A stretch of 52,095 nt of DNA from a virus, in IMG/VR virus record IMGVR_UViG_3300030118_002480, positions 1-52,095 of that record; one strand, given 5' to 3'. Position 1 is the stretch's first letter. Each line of letters begins with the position of its first letter. Shown piece by piece: positions 42,497 to 51,402 of this stretch. The notes under the pieces were generated by a model. That model saw nothing but the letters and a program-made list of their open reading frames with translations. It did no database searches and was not told the DNA's origin. Both the position numbers and the translations under genes were made by a program.

Positions 42497-43052
42497 ATCT
42501 ATCTCCTTTGTAAATTTAAAATTATCACTTACTAGAAGAGGAAGAATATCTATGTCTAGGGGTTGAGACAACAAGTTGTATTATACCAGTATGTGTAGTA
42601 AAAAGGTATAATACAATACGATTGTACGCAATGAATAACTCTCAACCAACCACAACCACAAGCACAAATGCCTAAACAAACAGCAAGTATTTGTAGTATA
42701 CAGCTAGTTGGTTGAGATTATGAGTGATGGCAGTGCTGGGGGCAACACAAATACAAGTTTCAACGAGAGTTGACCCCCACAGCCCGTAAATCAACCCCGT
42801 GGCATAGATGGTATATCACGTGCATCCATTCTACAGAAAATTTTTTGAAAATTTTTTTGTTGCATTTTTGCTCAACTTTCTTATTTTACTACGTAGTAGT
42901 ACTAATAGTAGTACTAGTAGTAGTGAGATTGGTAACATATAGTACCTAGTATCATTAGATAAACGTATGTAAGTACTAGTAGTACTACTGGTAGTAGGTA
43001 AAAATTTATTATTTGGATTTGATTCTGTTTTATTATTAAGTTATCTACCAAA
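42497..43052. promoter_or_regulatory. Divergent control region between early and late genes
   Basis: About 555 nt with no convincing gene. It contains the opposed TATAAT palindrome (42576-42616), three GGTTGAGA boxes in alternating orientation (42561-42568 plus, 42640-42647 minus, 42710-42717 plus), a G/C-rich inverted repeat (42736-42746 / 42769-42782), an A/T-rich stretch (42837-42859), a 12-bp palindrome TACTACGTAGTA (42887-42898) and a 13-bp direct repeat AGTACTAGTAGTA (42910, 42972). It may also be the replication origin. Confidence 0.6.
42576..42616. promoter_or_regulatory. Perfect 12-bp inverted repeat with opposed TATAAT boxes
   Basis: TTGTATTATACC (42576-42587) and GGTATAATACAA (42605-42616), 17 bp apart. 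On the minus strand the first arm reads CTGGTATAATAC, an extended -10 box (TGnTATAAT), well placed for the early operon. On the plus strand TATAAT at 42607-42612 could fire towards the late genes. The symmetry could also be a repressor operator. Confidence 0.6.
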
Positions 43053-43403
43053 TTGGAGGGTGTAATGGCAATATCAGCAGTTGTAAGAACTATTGTATCT
43101 TTGATAAGGAAGCATGGTTTATCTAGTGGAGTAAAAAAAGCTCGTAAAATGGGCTTCAAAAGCAAGGATATAAAAGCGGCAAAGATTAATTTTGGTAAGG
43201 ATAAGAAAAATATCACTTTGCCTAGTGGAAAAAAGTTAAAGCTAAAAAAGGGTTATATAAATACTGGGCCACCTGATTATAAAGTTGTTAAAGCAGATAA
43301 ATATGGCAATAAAACGCCTACACCTCGATTTCTTGAGAAAGATGTTTCAGATTACAAAACACTACCACGAAGATTTAGAGAACCACAGGATATTGATATT
43401 TAA
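43053..43403 (+). CDS. Small basic protein, first late gene
   Basis: 116 residues, Lys/Arg-rich. The N-terminus (AISAVVRTIVSLIRKHG) is a short amphipathic helix; the rest is basic with KKARKMGFKSKDIKAAK. Strong ribosome site GGAGGG before the ATG. No family recognised. It starts a cluster of very basic small proteins before the packaging genes, so a DNA-binding or virion role is plausible. Confidence 0.55.
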   Translation: MEGVMAISAVVRTIVSLIRKHGLSSGVKKARKMGFKSKDIKAAKINFGKDKKNITLPSGKKLKLKKGYINTGPPDYKVVKADKYGNKTPTPRFLEKDVSDYKTLPRRFREPQDIDI

Positions 43404-43427
43404 TAAAACTTAACGTAGGAGGTAATT

Positions 43428-43622
43428 ATGCCAGAAGTAGGCGGAAAAAAGTATTCATATACAAAAAAAGGTATGGCTGCTGCAGCTAAAGCTAAGAAAG
43501 CAATGGCGGCTGGTGCTAAAATGGGAGCTATGGCTGGAAAAGGAGCTGTAGATAGAAAAATGTTAAAAAAAGCAGGCAACAGAGATGCTGTAACTAAAAA
43601 GAAGATGGGTTACGGTGGCTAG
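43428..43622 (+). CDS. Ala/Lys-rich histone-like basic peptide
   Basis: 64 residues. The central part is AAAAKAKKAMAAGAKMGAMA, resembling bacterial histone H1-like Ala/Lys tails, then KGAVDRKMLKKAGN. Probably binds DNA or a nucleic-acid-rich virion part. Ribosome site TAGGAGGT is strong. Its last codons overlap the GTG start of the next small gene. Confidence 0.55.
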   Translation: MPEVGGKKYSYTKKGMAAAAKAKKAMAAGAKMGAMAGKGAVDRKMLKKAGNRDAVTKKKMGYGG

Positions 43623-43743
43623 AGTTAGTTGGTTATGGGGCGGTAAACGTTATTATGGTACTCTTATCAGAGAAACTAAGACGCATAAGTTTGCTAGAAC
43701 CCACAATGGTAAGATAAAAAAAATCAGAAAATACAATAAGTAG
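43615..43743 (+). CDS. 42-residue basic protein with GTG start
   Basis: 42 residues read from GTG at 43615 (MARVSWLWGGKRYYGTLIRE, then THNGKIKKIRKYNK). It overlaps the stop of the previous gene by eight bases, and it ends 5 nt before the next gene. Basic, compact beta-like. The case rests on coupling, composition like its neighbours and filling an otherwise empty gap; no good ribosome site is seen. Confidence 0.4.
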   Translation: MARVSWLWGGKRYYGTLIRETKTHKFARTHNGKIKKIRKYNK

Positions 43744-43748
43744 GTAAT

Positions 43749-44066
43749 ATGGCAAAAACACCAGCATGGCAGCGTAAAGCAGGTAAAAGCAAATCTGGTG
43801 GCTTAAACAGAAAGGGTATTGCGTCGTATAGAGCCGCAAACCCTGGTTCTAAGCTAAAGATGGCTGTTACCACAAAGCCAAGTAAGTTAAAGAAAGGCAG
43901 TAAATCTGCTAAAAGAAGAAGTTCTTTCTGTGCTAGAATGTGTGGAATGAAGCGTAGACTAACGGGAGCGAAAACGGCTAACGACCCAAACAGCAGAATA
44001 AACAAAGCATTGCGTAAATGGAACTGCAACTGCGGTAAAGAGCGTGCTAGGTCAATGAGTAAGTAA
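43749..44066 (+). CDS. DUF6321-like basic protein
   Basis: 105 residues, strongly basic. GGLNRKGIASYRAANPGSKL, then KLKKGSKSAKRRSSFCARMC and NDPNSRINKALRKWNCNC are the recognisable conserved blocks of the DUF6321 family of phages. Five cysteines in total; whether they bind zinc is unclear. Function of the family is unknown; it is usually near packaging or structural genes, as here. The stop overlaps the next start. Confidence 0.75.
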   Translation: MAKTPAWQRKAGKSKSGGLNRKGIASYRAANPGSKLKMAVTTKPSKLKKGSKSAKRRSSFCARMCGMKRRLTGAKTANDPNSRINKALRKWNCNCGKERARSMSK

Positions 44067-44563
44067 TGGAATATCAAGATATGCTCTCATCAACTGCGGG
44101 CCTATATGGAATGGCATCTTCTGAATTAGAAGATATAATGGATAGGATAGCATTCCATGAATCTGCTCAAACAATGGACCCATCTATAGAGCAAAGAGGT
44201 GGTGGTCCAGGCAGAGGCCTATTCCAATTTGAATTAGGAGAGAACCAAGGTGGAATGACCGCAATGAGACGATTGCGTCAAATGTTTGATGAACAAGGGA
44301 GTATCCCTGAATGGACAAATTACGACCCCCGAGAAGGATTAGACGCCTCTACTTTAAATGAAGAACAGCAAAAAATGCTATTTATGGCCAATATAAGAAA
44401 ACATCCTACAGCTTCATTGACTGGAGTTACCCCAGATAATTTAGCAGAATTTTGGCAAACCTACCATTATGCAGGACCAGAAGATAAAAGAAATTTATTT
44501 AACGAAACTATGAATGCATACGATGTAAGGTTTAAAAAAACAGCTGAGGAACAAGCTTTTTAG
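44066..44563 (+). CDS. Putative lysozyme/transglycosylase-like protein
   Basis: 165 residues. IAFHESAQTMDPS with E32 followed by QRGGGPGRGLFQFE is the arrangement of phage lysozyme-like (SLT/goose-type) catalytic domains, where the Glu acts on peptidoglycan. No signal peptide. Located just before the terminase genes, so it could be the endolysin or a virion-associated murein hydrolase. The exact family is uncertain. Confidence 0.6.
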   Translation: MEYQDMLSSTAGLYGMASSELEDIMDRIAFHESAQTMDPSIEQRGGGPGRGLFQFELGENQGGMTAMRRLRQMFDEQGSIPEWTNYDPREGLDASTLNEEQQKMLFMANIRKHPTASLTGVTPDNLAEFWQTYHYAGPEDKRNLFNETMNAYDVRFKKTAEEQAF

Positions 44564-45321
44564 TGTACGATATACCAATTAATCATAAAGACCGAGGCAA
44601 GATAGTCTATACGGTCTATAGAAAGAACGAAGCAGAAGATAATGGGATTGAATTTAAATATTGGAAAGAAGCGGAAGAAGGAGAATATGCAATCTCTGAT
44701 GACGATTATGTTGCAAAGGTCATCAAAAAGAAAGATTATGTGGCGGAAGACGGTCGTTCTAGTATTTATATGCGTTTTCCTTGGGGTTATACCTTTTATA
44801 ATCCTAAGTATGATTCTAAAAAACTTATTGTTGCTGGTCGCAAAACTAATGTAACTTTTACAGGTAAGAGTTATATAGAAGTTCAGGCAGGTCAGCAGAA
44901 AATGAAAAACCTAGCAACAATGTATGCGTTAAAGCCAGATTACGATATAGCTATAGAATGGGCATTAGGTTCAGTAACTAGTTCTCAAAGACGTAAATGG
45001 CGACGCACTATGAAATCGGAGGTCTTTAAAAGGATGGTACGAGAACAATTAGCGAGTTTATTGCAAGAACAGGGTTTAACAGAAAAATATACTCTTGATT
45101 TATTAGAAGATGCAATAAGAATGGCTAAGGATAAAAAAGATATCCCTAGCATAATGCGTGCTGTAGAAAACTTGCAGGATATGCATGGCATGAAAGAAAA
45201 GTATATGGAGAAAACGGTAGATAAGATAGAGTCTAAATCTGTTTCTATGATTGATGATATAGTAAAAGAAGAATCGCATATAGAGGCATCAAGGACTACT
45301 ACTAAACCAATAGATGAGTAA
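44563..45321 (+). CDS. Probable terminase small subunit
   Basis: 252 residues read from GTG at 44563, whose G also ends the upstream stop (TAGTG). The first half is beta-rich (IYMRFPWGYTFYNPK); the second half is helical (MVREQLASLLQEQGLTEKY, then DLLEDAIRMAKDKKDIP and a coiled-coil tail). It directly precedes and overlaps the large terminase gene by 8 nt. A DNA-recognition subunit is expected here; the identification is contextual. Confidence 0.5.
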   Translation: MYDIPINHKDRGKIVYTVYRKNEAEDNGIEFKYWKEAEEGEYAISDDDYVAKVIKKKDYVAEDGRSSIYMRFPWGYTFYNPKYDSKKLIVAGRKTNVTFTGKSYIEVQAGQQKMKNLATMYALKPDYDIAIEWALGSVTSSQRRKWRRTMKSEVFKRMVREQLASLLQEQGLTEKYTLDLLEDAIRMAKDKKDIPSIMRAVENLQDMHGMKEKYMEKTVDKIESKSVSMIDDIVKEESHIEASRTTTKPIDE

Positions 45322-46810
45322 TTATGAAGAACGTTATGCTCAACAGCAAGCGTTAAAAAAGTTATATACTAACATGGCATTGTTTGGAAGGTACTGCTTC
45401 CCAACAGCCCTCAAAAAGGAAATACCTCCTTTTCACTTCAATATCTACAAGTCCTTATCCGATAACACGCAACGAAGGGTCGCAATAGCGGCCCCTCGTG
45501 GTACAGCCAAAAGCACAACCACATCACTTATATTTCCATTGTGGAAAGCCGCGTTTAAACGTAGTGACGAAGATTTATTTATTGTTATTATATCAGAATC
45601 ACAAACTCAGTCTATTAACTTCTTATCTAGAATTAAATATCATTTGGCGCATTCAGATAAATTTACAGAGTTGTTTGGAGATATGGGACCTACTACTGCC
45701 AAAAGATGGACAAACAATGATGTTATACTTGCTAATGGTACTAGAATTATAGCTGTGGGTACAGGGCAAAGAGTTAGAGGGTTTATTGAGGGAGATACTA
45801 GGCCTAACCTAATTATTGTAGATGATTTCGAATCTGAACTAAATGCGTATACACCAGAAGCTAGAGCTAAAAATAAGAAATGGATGACTGAAGCAGTAAT
45901 ACCATCGCTATCAGATGACGGTAAATTAGTAATGATTGGTACGGTTATATCAGAAGATTGTTTTTTGTATTGGATAAAAGAATCTGCTTCATGGAATGTT
46001 CTATGGTATAGTATATGGGACGATGATGAAAAAAGTATATGGCCCGAAAGGTTTCCACATGAACGTATAATGCAAATAAAAGACGAATTTGCTAGTATTG
46101 GTAACTTGAATGGATTTTATCAGGAGTATATGAATATTGCTCAGTCACCAGATAATGCGCCGTTTAAACCTGAGTGGATACAAATGCATCATTACGATTA
46201 CGAAATACGTAATGGACAAGGGTGTTTAGTTAGAACAATAGACGATGAAGAAAAGATAATACCTGTCGAGGTGTATTCTGGTGTTGACCCCGCATCTTCA
46301 TTGTCCTCAAGGGCAGACTATTTTGTTATTGCCACTATTGGCATAGACAATGAAAATAATAAATACGTAATAGATATTAAAAGAGAACGAGTTACTCCTT
46401 CTAAACAACCCGATATGATTATTGATACGTTTACAAAATTTAAACCTAGACGAGTTAAGATAGAAACAACAGGTTATCAGGAAGCGCTACGTGTAGGTGT
46501 AAGAGACATAATGAGAGAAAAAGGGTTATACATACCAGGATTAGAGGCTGGTGTAAAACCAAGAACTAGAAAATCAGAACGATTATTGTCTATGGTTCCA
46601 ATGTTTGCTAGAAAACAATTTTATTTTAGACCAGAAGACATAAAACCCCAACAAGAATTTCTATCATATCCTAGAGGCAAACATGATGATGTTATGGATG
46701 CTGTGTGGACAGCATTAGATGGAGCAAAGCCGTGTAGACTTAAAGAATATGACGAAAAAAAGTATGATAAAAAGAAGAAAAAGAAATTCCTTGATTGGAT
46801 GACTATGTAG
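45314..46810 (+). CDS. terL: Terminase large subunit
   Basis: 498 residues. ATPase: Walker A variant APRGTAKST (60-68) and Walker B NLIIVDDFE (165-173). Nuclease: GVDPAS with D325, and HDDVMDA with D458, D459 and D462. It translocates DNA into the capsid and cuts it. Length is normal. The start overlaps the end of the preceding gene by 8 nt and is followed 15 nt after its stop by the portal gene. Very confident. Confidence 0.95.
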   Translation: MSNYEERYAQQQALKKLYTNMALFGRYCFPTALKKEIPPFHFNIYKSLSDNTQRRVAIAAPRGTAKSTTTSLIFPLWKAAFKRSDEDLFIVIISESQTQSINFLSRIKYHLAHSDKFTELFGDMGPTTAKRWTNNDVILANGTRIIAVGTGQRVRGFIEGDTRPNLIIVDDFESELNAYTPEARAKNKKWMTEAVIPSLSDDGKLVMIGTVISEDCFLYWIKESASWNVLWYSIWDDDEKSIWPERFPHERIMQIKDEFASIGNLNGFYQEYMNIAQSPDNAPFKPEWIQMHHYDYEIRNGQGCLVRTIDDEEKIIPVEVYSGVDPASSLSSRADYFVIATIGIDNENNKYVIDIKRERVTPSKQPDMIIDTFTKFKPRRVKIETTGYQEALRVGVRDIMREKGLYIPGLEAGVKPRTRKSERLLSMVPMFARKQFYFRPEDIKPQQEFLSYPRGKHDDVMDAVWTALDGAKPCRLKEYDEKKYDKKKKKKFLDWMTM

Positions 46811-46825
46811 GAGTTAAATTGCAAG

Positions 46826-49045
46826 ATGGCATATACCGTTAAAAAGAAACTTTCAGGCAAACCTTTAGTCGATGAAACATTAGACTTATTTCAGAAATAT
46901 GGTTCTAAGCGCGACAACTGGGCAAAGCATGCCAAAGAAGATAAAGAATTTAGACTTGGGCGTCAATGGACAAAAGAACAAGAGGATATATTAAGAGCTA
47001 GAGGACAAGCGCCTGTAGTTGTTAATAGAGTACATCCTGCTGTTGAAGCAGCAAAATCAATGATGTCTGCAAATAGACCATCATTTAGAGTAGCGCCTAG
47101 AGAAGATTCTGATAATAAAGTAGCACAAGTAATGAGTGCTATGCTTGCGTATATGTATGATATATCTGATGGGCGAACCGCAGTACGGCAAATGATAGAT
47201 GATTACTATGTAATGGGATTAGGATATATACACGTATATCAAGACCCAATGATGGATATGGGTAAAGGAGAAGTTTGTATTCACGATGTAGACCCACTTG
47301 ATGTATACGTAGACCCAAATAGTAGAGATAGATTTTTTAATGATGCCGAAAATATTATTATATCTAGATTATTTACTAGAGAGCAAGCTGCTAACTTATA
47401 TCCTATGTATGAAAAGGCTATTAAAAATGCTGCTAATAACGCCAGTGATTATGACCATGATAGGCCAGAAACAGGTAGAGCTAACGATATGGCTACTCAT
47501 TTTCCTGAAGATGTAGATAGAACAGATAATACTGAATACCTTAGAGGGTACGAACGTTATTATAAAGTAATGGTTGATAGGTATAGGATTTATGAAGTAT
47601 GGAGTAAAAAAGAATTACTATTAAATGAAGAAGAATATGCTAGCTACGTTCAACGACAAGCATATATAATTAATGGCGAAATAATTGATGACCCCGCACA
47701 AGCAAAGGTAATTTTATCTCAACTAGAACAACAAAGACAGCAGTATCAAACTCAAATGGAATCTGGTATGACGAGTATGGGTTTAGATGGCAATGCAGAA
47801 GTTCCTATTGCACCTGAACCTATTAACGTTGAAGAAGTAAGTTTTGCAGAACTTATTGAACGACAACTAATACAGACAGTTGTAACTCAAATTAAACGAG
47901 TCAATATGTGCGTTATTATGGGAGATAAACATTTATACAGCAGAGAGCTTCCAATAGAAGATTATCCAATTGTACCATTTATGAGTTTACATACAAGAAC
48001 TCCTTATCCTCAATCTGATGTAAGAATGATAAAAGGTCTTCAAGAATATATAAATAAAATGCGTTCATTAATAGTAGCGCATGCAACGACAAGTACTAAT
48101 ACTAAGATACTTGTCCCAGAAGGTAGTGTAGACATGTCAGAATTTGAGCAGAAATGGGCTCAGCCTGGTGTCGCAATCCCTTATGACCCAACAGATGGCG
48201 CACCAATGCCTGTTCAACCCTCTCCGCTTCCAAACGAACTTTATAGCGGTGAGCAAGTAGCTAAGCAAGATATTGACCATCAGTTAGGATTATATGAAAT
48301 GATGATGGGTAATGCCCAAGCTGCTCCACAAACCTACAAGGCTACAATTAGTCTTGATGAATTTGGACAAAGAAAAATTAAATCAAAATTAGCTGATATT
48401 GAAGCTGGTCTAACTAAAGTAGCTCAAGTGGCCATACCTTTAATGCAGCAGTTGTATACGCAAGAAAAAGTGTTTAGAGTAATACAGCCTAATAACTCAT
48501 TAAGTGAATTTGTTATTAATAAAAAGCTTATTGACGACAAAACAAATGAAATTACTACATTTAATGATATTACAGTTGGAAAATATGACGTAATTTATCT
48601 ATCAGGTAGTACATTACCTTCTAACAGATATGCAGAGCTTGAGTTTTATATGGATGCTTATCAGAAAGGATTGGTTGATAGAATTGAGGTTCTCAAGAAG
48701 ACAGAAGTATTTGATATGGAGGGTGTTGTTGAAAGAACCGACCAAGTCGGACAACTCCAAACACAGTTGCGACAAGCAGTTGATGAAATTAAAAAATTAA
48801 AAGGTGACTTGCAATCTAGAGATAGAGAGTCAGTTAATCTTAGAAAGAGAATTGAAGTTGAGAAATTTAAAACAGAACTTGACCAAGTTAGTAATAAAGC
48901 GAAAGCTGCAAGCTCTGTTTATGAAAAACGACTTGACGACAATATGGCCGTAATCAAGCGTGATATCGCTGGTTCAATAAAAACAGAGGCTTCTACCCCC
49001 GTAAGCGGCGAACAGGGCAAGCCGAAAGTGAGTAAAAAGAAATGA
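46826..49045 (+). CDS. Portal protein
   Basis: 739 residues, the size of podoviral (P22-like) portals. N-terminal wing/stem region: RGQAPVVVNRVHPAVEAAKS and MMSANRPSFRVAPRED, then DVDPLDVYVDPNSRD, which is typical for this portal class. A long C-terminal helix from about 640 (QLQTQLRQAVDEIKKLKGDL) may form a barrel as in P22. It forms the DNA entry vertex and binds terminase and adaptors. Overlaps the scaffold gene by 4 nt. Confidence 0.9.
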   Translation: MAYTVKKKLSGKPLVDETLDLFQKYGSKRDNWAKHAKEDKEFRLGRQWTKEQEDILRARGQAPVVVNRVHPAVEAAKSMMSANRPSFRVAPREDSDNKVAQVMSAMLAYMYDISDGRTAVRQMIDDYYVMGLGYIHVYQDPMMDMGKGEVCIHDVDPLDVYVDPNSRDRFFNDAENIIISRLFTREQAANLYPMYEKAIKNAANNASDYDHDRPETGRANDMATHFPEDVDRTDNTEYLRGYERYYKVMVDRYRIYEVWSKKELLLNEEEYASYVQRQAYIINGEIIDDPAQAKVILSQLEQQRQQYQTQMESGMTSMGLDGNAEVPIAPEPINVEEVSFAELIERQLIQTVVTQIKRVNMCVIMGDKHLYSRELPIEDYPIVPFMSLHTRTPYPQSDVRMIKGLQEYINKMRSLIVAHATTSTNTKILVPEGSVDMSEFEQKWAQPGVAIPYDPTDGAPMPVQPSPLPNELYSGEQVAKQDIDHQLGLYEMMMGNAQAAPQTYKATISLDEFGQRKIKSKLADIEAGLTKVAQVAIPLMQQLYTQEKVFRVIQPNNSLSEFVINKKLIDDKTNEITTFNDITVGKYDVIYLSGSTLPSNRYAELEFYMDAYQKGLVDRIEVLKKTEVFDMEGVVERTDQVGQLQTQLRQAVDEIKKLKGDLQSRDRESVNLRKRIEVEKFKTELDQVSNKAKAASSVYEKRLDDNMAVIKRDIAGSIKTEASTPVSGEQGKPKVSKKK

Positions 49046-49983
49046 CAGACAACATAGATACCCCGATGGAAAATGCCAATCCAAATGATGCAACTACTGC
49101 ATTTGAAGGACCATGGCCAACAGAAGGCTCTAGTGATAGTGTGTCTATTGAGGATGCTTTTTTAGGCACTCAAGAAACAACAGAACCACAGGAACAGGCT
49201 CCAGCAGTAGCTGAGACCCCTGAATCTGCTCCAATACAAGAGCAAGCACAAGAGTATTCTGCTAAAAATGACGAAAAACGATTTGAGTACTGGCAAAGCC
49301 AAACTGCTCAACGTGATAATCAAATAGCAGAAATTCAGCGGCAGAATGAGCAATTACAAGCTCAAATGCAAGCAATGCAAGTTCCACAACAAGAAGCAGA
49401 ACCTGTTGAAGAGTTTCCTGAGCCACCTGAAAGACCCCAAAAGCCTAGAGGCTACAGTAGAGAGGAAGCGTATAGCGACCCTACTAGCGAAAGCGCTAGG
49501 TACTTAGATGATTATGAGGAATGGCGTGATAACATGGCTGAATACGCTACTTTAAAACAAGAGTATACCGTAACTCAGATGCAAGAAAAGTTTGATGCTC
49601 AAGAAAAAGCTAGGCAAGATGAAATACAAAGACAACAAGCGCATGCAGCTCAACAGCAGCAAATGGCTGATGTCAGCACTCATCTTCAAGGTCATTATGG
49701 ATTTAATGATGCTGATGCTCAAGAGTTTATTCAACAGATGTCAGACCCTAATTCACTTAGTTTAGATAATCTTGTTCAGTTATATAGACTGCAAAAAGGC
49801 CAAGGCCAACCACAACCTAATGCTGGACCAAGTCCTGAGTTTCAACAAACACAAAGAGCTCAGCAGATACCATCTCCGATGGGAGTTCAGACAGGTCAAG
49901 GTGGCGGGAATGATGCAAGAAGTGACTCTGATAAGATTATGGATAGTTTAATATCGGATTTTAATAATAAAAATCCGTGGTAA
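49042..49983 (+). CDS. Scaffolding protein
   Basis: 313 residues, Gln/Glu-rich, acidic and disordered at the N-terminus, coiled coil in the middle (RDNQIAEIQRQNEQLQAQMQ), and proline-rich elements. Located between portal and major capsid, the normal place for scaffold. It would guide capsid assembly and leave before packaging. No protease motif is visible, so removal is probably by exit rather than cleavage. Confidence 0.8.
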   Translation: MTDNIDTPMENANPNDATTAFEGPWPTEGSSDSVSIEDAFLGTQETTEPQEQAPAVAETPESAPIQEQAQEYSAKNDEKRFEYWQSQTAQRDNQIAEIQRQNEQLQAQMQAMQVPQQEAEPVEEFPEPPERPQKPRGYSREEAYSDPTSESARYLDDYEEWRDNMAEYATLKQEYTVTQMQEKFDAQEKARQDEIQRQQAHAAQQQQMADVSTHLQGHYGFNDADAQEFIQQMSDPNSLSLDNLVQLYRLQKGQGQPQPNAGPSPEFQQTQRAQQIPSPMGVQTGQGGGNDARSDSDKIMDSLISDFNNKNPW

Positions 49984-50048
49984 CCAACTCTACTCGAAGG
50001 TCCCACGACAGCTGAGAGAGAGTTAATTAAGAGTAAAGGAGAATAAAT

Positions 50049-51392
50049 ATGGCTAATGCAACCGTATTTAGTACCTCTGCCAATCAAACTGGCACAGGTG
50101 TATCTTTAGACAATACTCGAAGAAAATTTGATTTTGGTGATAGGGTTGCCGAACTTGCTCCTCAGCAAAGTCCTTTCTTCGTTTATTTAAATAAAGTATC
50201 AAAAAAACCAACAAATGACCCTGTCTTTAAGTTTTTAGAACAAAGACATCAATACCAAAGACGTAATTTTACATGTGAAGCGGTTAATAATATGACAGCA
50301 GCTTCTGCAGGTTCAGCATTAAGTGAAAATATAGTAATAACAGCTCCTTATAATAGTAAAGGTAAAATACAAAATGATTGTAGACCTGAATTTATTGTAG
50401 GTGGTTTAGTTCTTGCAATTCAATTTGACCAAGGCGTTAAGCGAATTAAAATAGCAGAAGACGCAACATCAGGTTCTGGATTAACTTTTGCAGGTACTGA
50501 TGGTACTGACGGTCAAGTTACTATTGCAGCAGCTAAAATGACAGCTATTGATGCTATTGCTACTAATGATGATATATCTGCTGGAGCTAAAGGTCAAGTA
50601 ATTGGTTCTGCATGGGCAGAAGGAACTGACACTCCTGAAGGTTGGGAAGATTTAATGAGTGATAGCGAAGGTTATTGCCAAATCTTTAAAACTGGAATGA
50701 ATGTTTTTTCTAACACTGCACTTGCTACAGAGTATAGAGGCATTAAAAATGAGTTCCAAAGAATCTGGACAGATAAACTTATGGAACACAAAATGGACAT
50801 AGAACAAGCTATGTTATTTGGACTAGGTAATGCAACTGCTGGCGCAAGCACAACTAGATATACGCATGGAATTGTTCCGTATACAGAAGCTAATGGTAAA
50901 GTATATAGTATGACTTATGCTTCTTCTGGGTACGATGCTTTCTTAGATGCAATGGAAGATTTCTTTGCACCTGAAGGTGGTAATTCTGGAAACAAACTAG
51001 TACTTGCCTCAAGAAAAGTTATTACTTATTTAAATAAATTAGGTAATGGCTCTTTCTTAAACAATTCAGTTGGAGCTTCTCAATATAACTTAGATGTGCA
51101 AAATATTAAGGGCGCATTTGGGCATCAAGTAACAATGGTAAATACTATTTTTGGTAATTTACATTTTGTTGCTGAACCTTTATTGAGAGGTCCATGGGAA
51201 AACTATTGCGTGGCTGTTGACATGAAAAATGTAGCATACAGACCACTAGTTGGAAATGGAATAAGCAGAGATACCTTTGTTGAAACTAACGTACAGGATA
51301 ATGGAGTTGATGGAAGACAAGACCAAGTGATTACAGAAGCTGGTCTTGAAATCAGCTTACCAGAAACTCACGCTGTTCTTAAGTTTAGTTAG
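50049..51392 (+). CDS. Major capsid protein
   Basis: 447 residues after a clear ribosome site (AAAGGAGAATAAAT-ATG). The position after scaffold, length and composition fit an HK97-fold capsid protein of the podoviral kind: an N-terminal arm (VSLDNTRRKFDFGDRV), PFFVYLNKVSK, and IKNEFQRIWTDKLMEHKMDI, typical of the spine helix. No cleavage site noted. The next gene starts 11 nt downstream. Confidence 0.88.
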   Translation: MANATVFSTSANQTGTGVSLDNTRRKFDFGDRVAELAPQQSPFFVYLNKVSKKPTNDPVFKFLEQRHQYQRRNFTCEAVNNMTAASAGSALSENIVITAPYNSKGKIQNDCRPEFIVGGLVLAIQFDQGVKRIKIAEDATSGSGLTFAGTDGTDGQVTIAAAKMTAIDAIATNDDISAGAKGQVIGSAWAEGTDTPEGWEDLMSDSEGYCQIFKTGMNVFSNTALATEYRGIKNEFQRIWTDKLMEHKMDIEQAMLFGLGNATAGASTTRYTHGIVPYTEANGKVYSMTYASSGYDAFLDAMEDFFAPEGGNSGNKLVLASRKVITYLNKLGNGSFLNNSVGASQYNLDVQNIKGAFGHQVTMVNTIFGNLHFVAEPLLRGPWENYCVAVDMKNVAYRPLVGNGISRDTFVETNVQDNGVDGRQDQVITEAGLEISLPETHAVLKFS

Positions 51393-51402
51393 GAGGTAGA
51401 TT

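Noticed and set aside
42497-42574. N-terminal extension of the first early gene to 42574
   Set aside because: A strong ribosome site precedes the ATG at 42496, and the -10 box at 42580-42585 would start transcription about where the longer gene begins.
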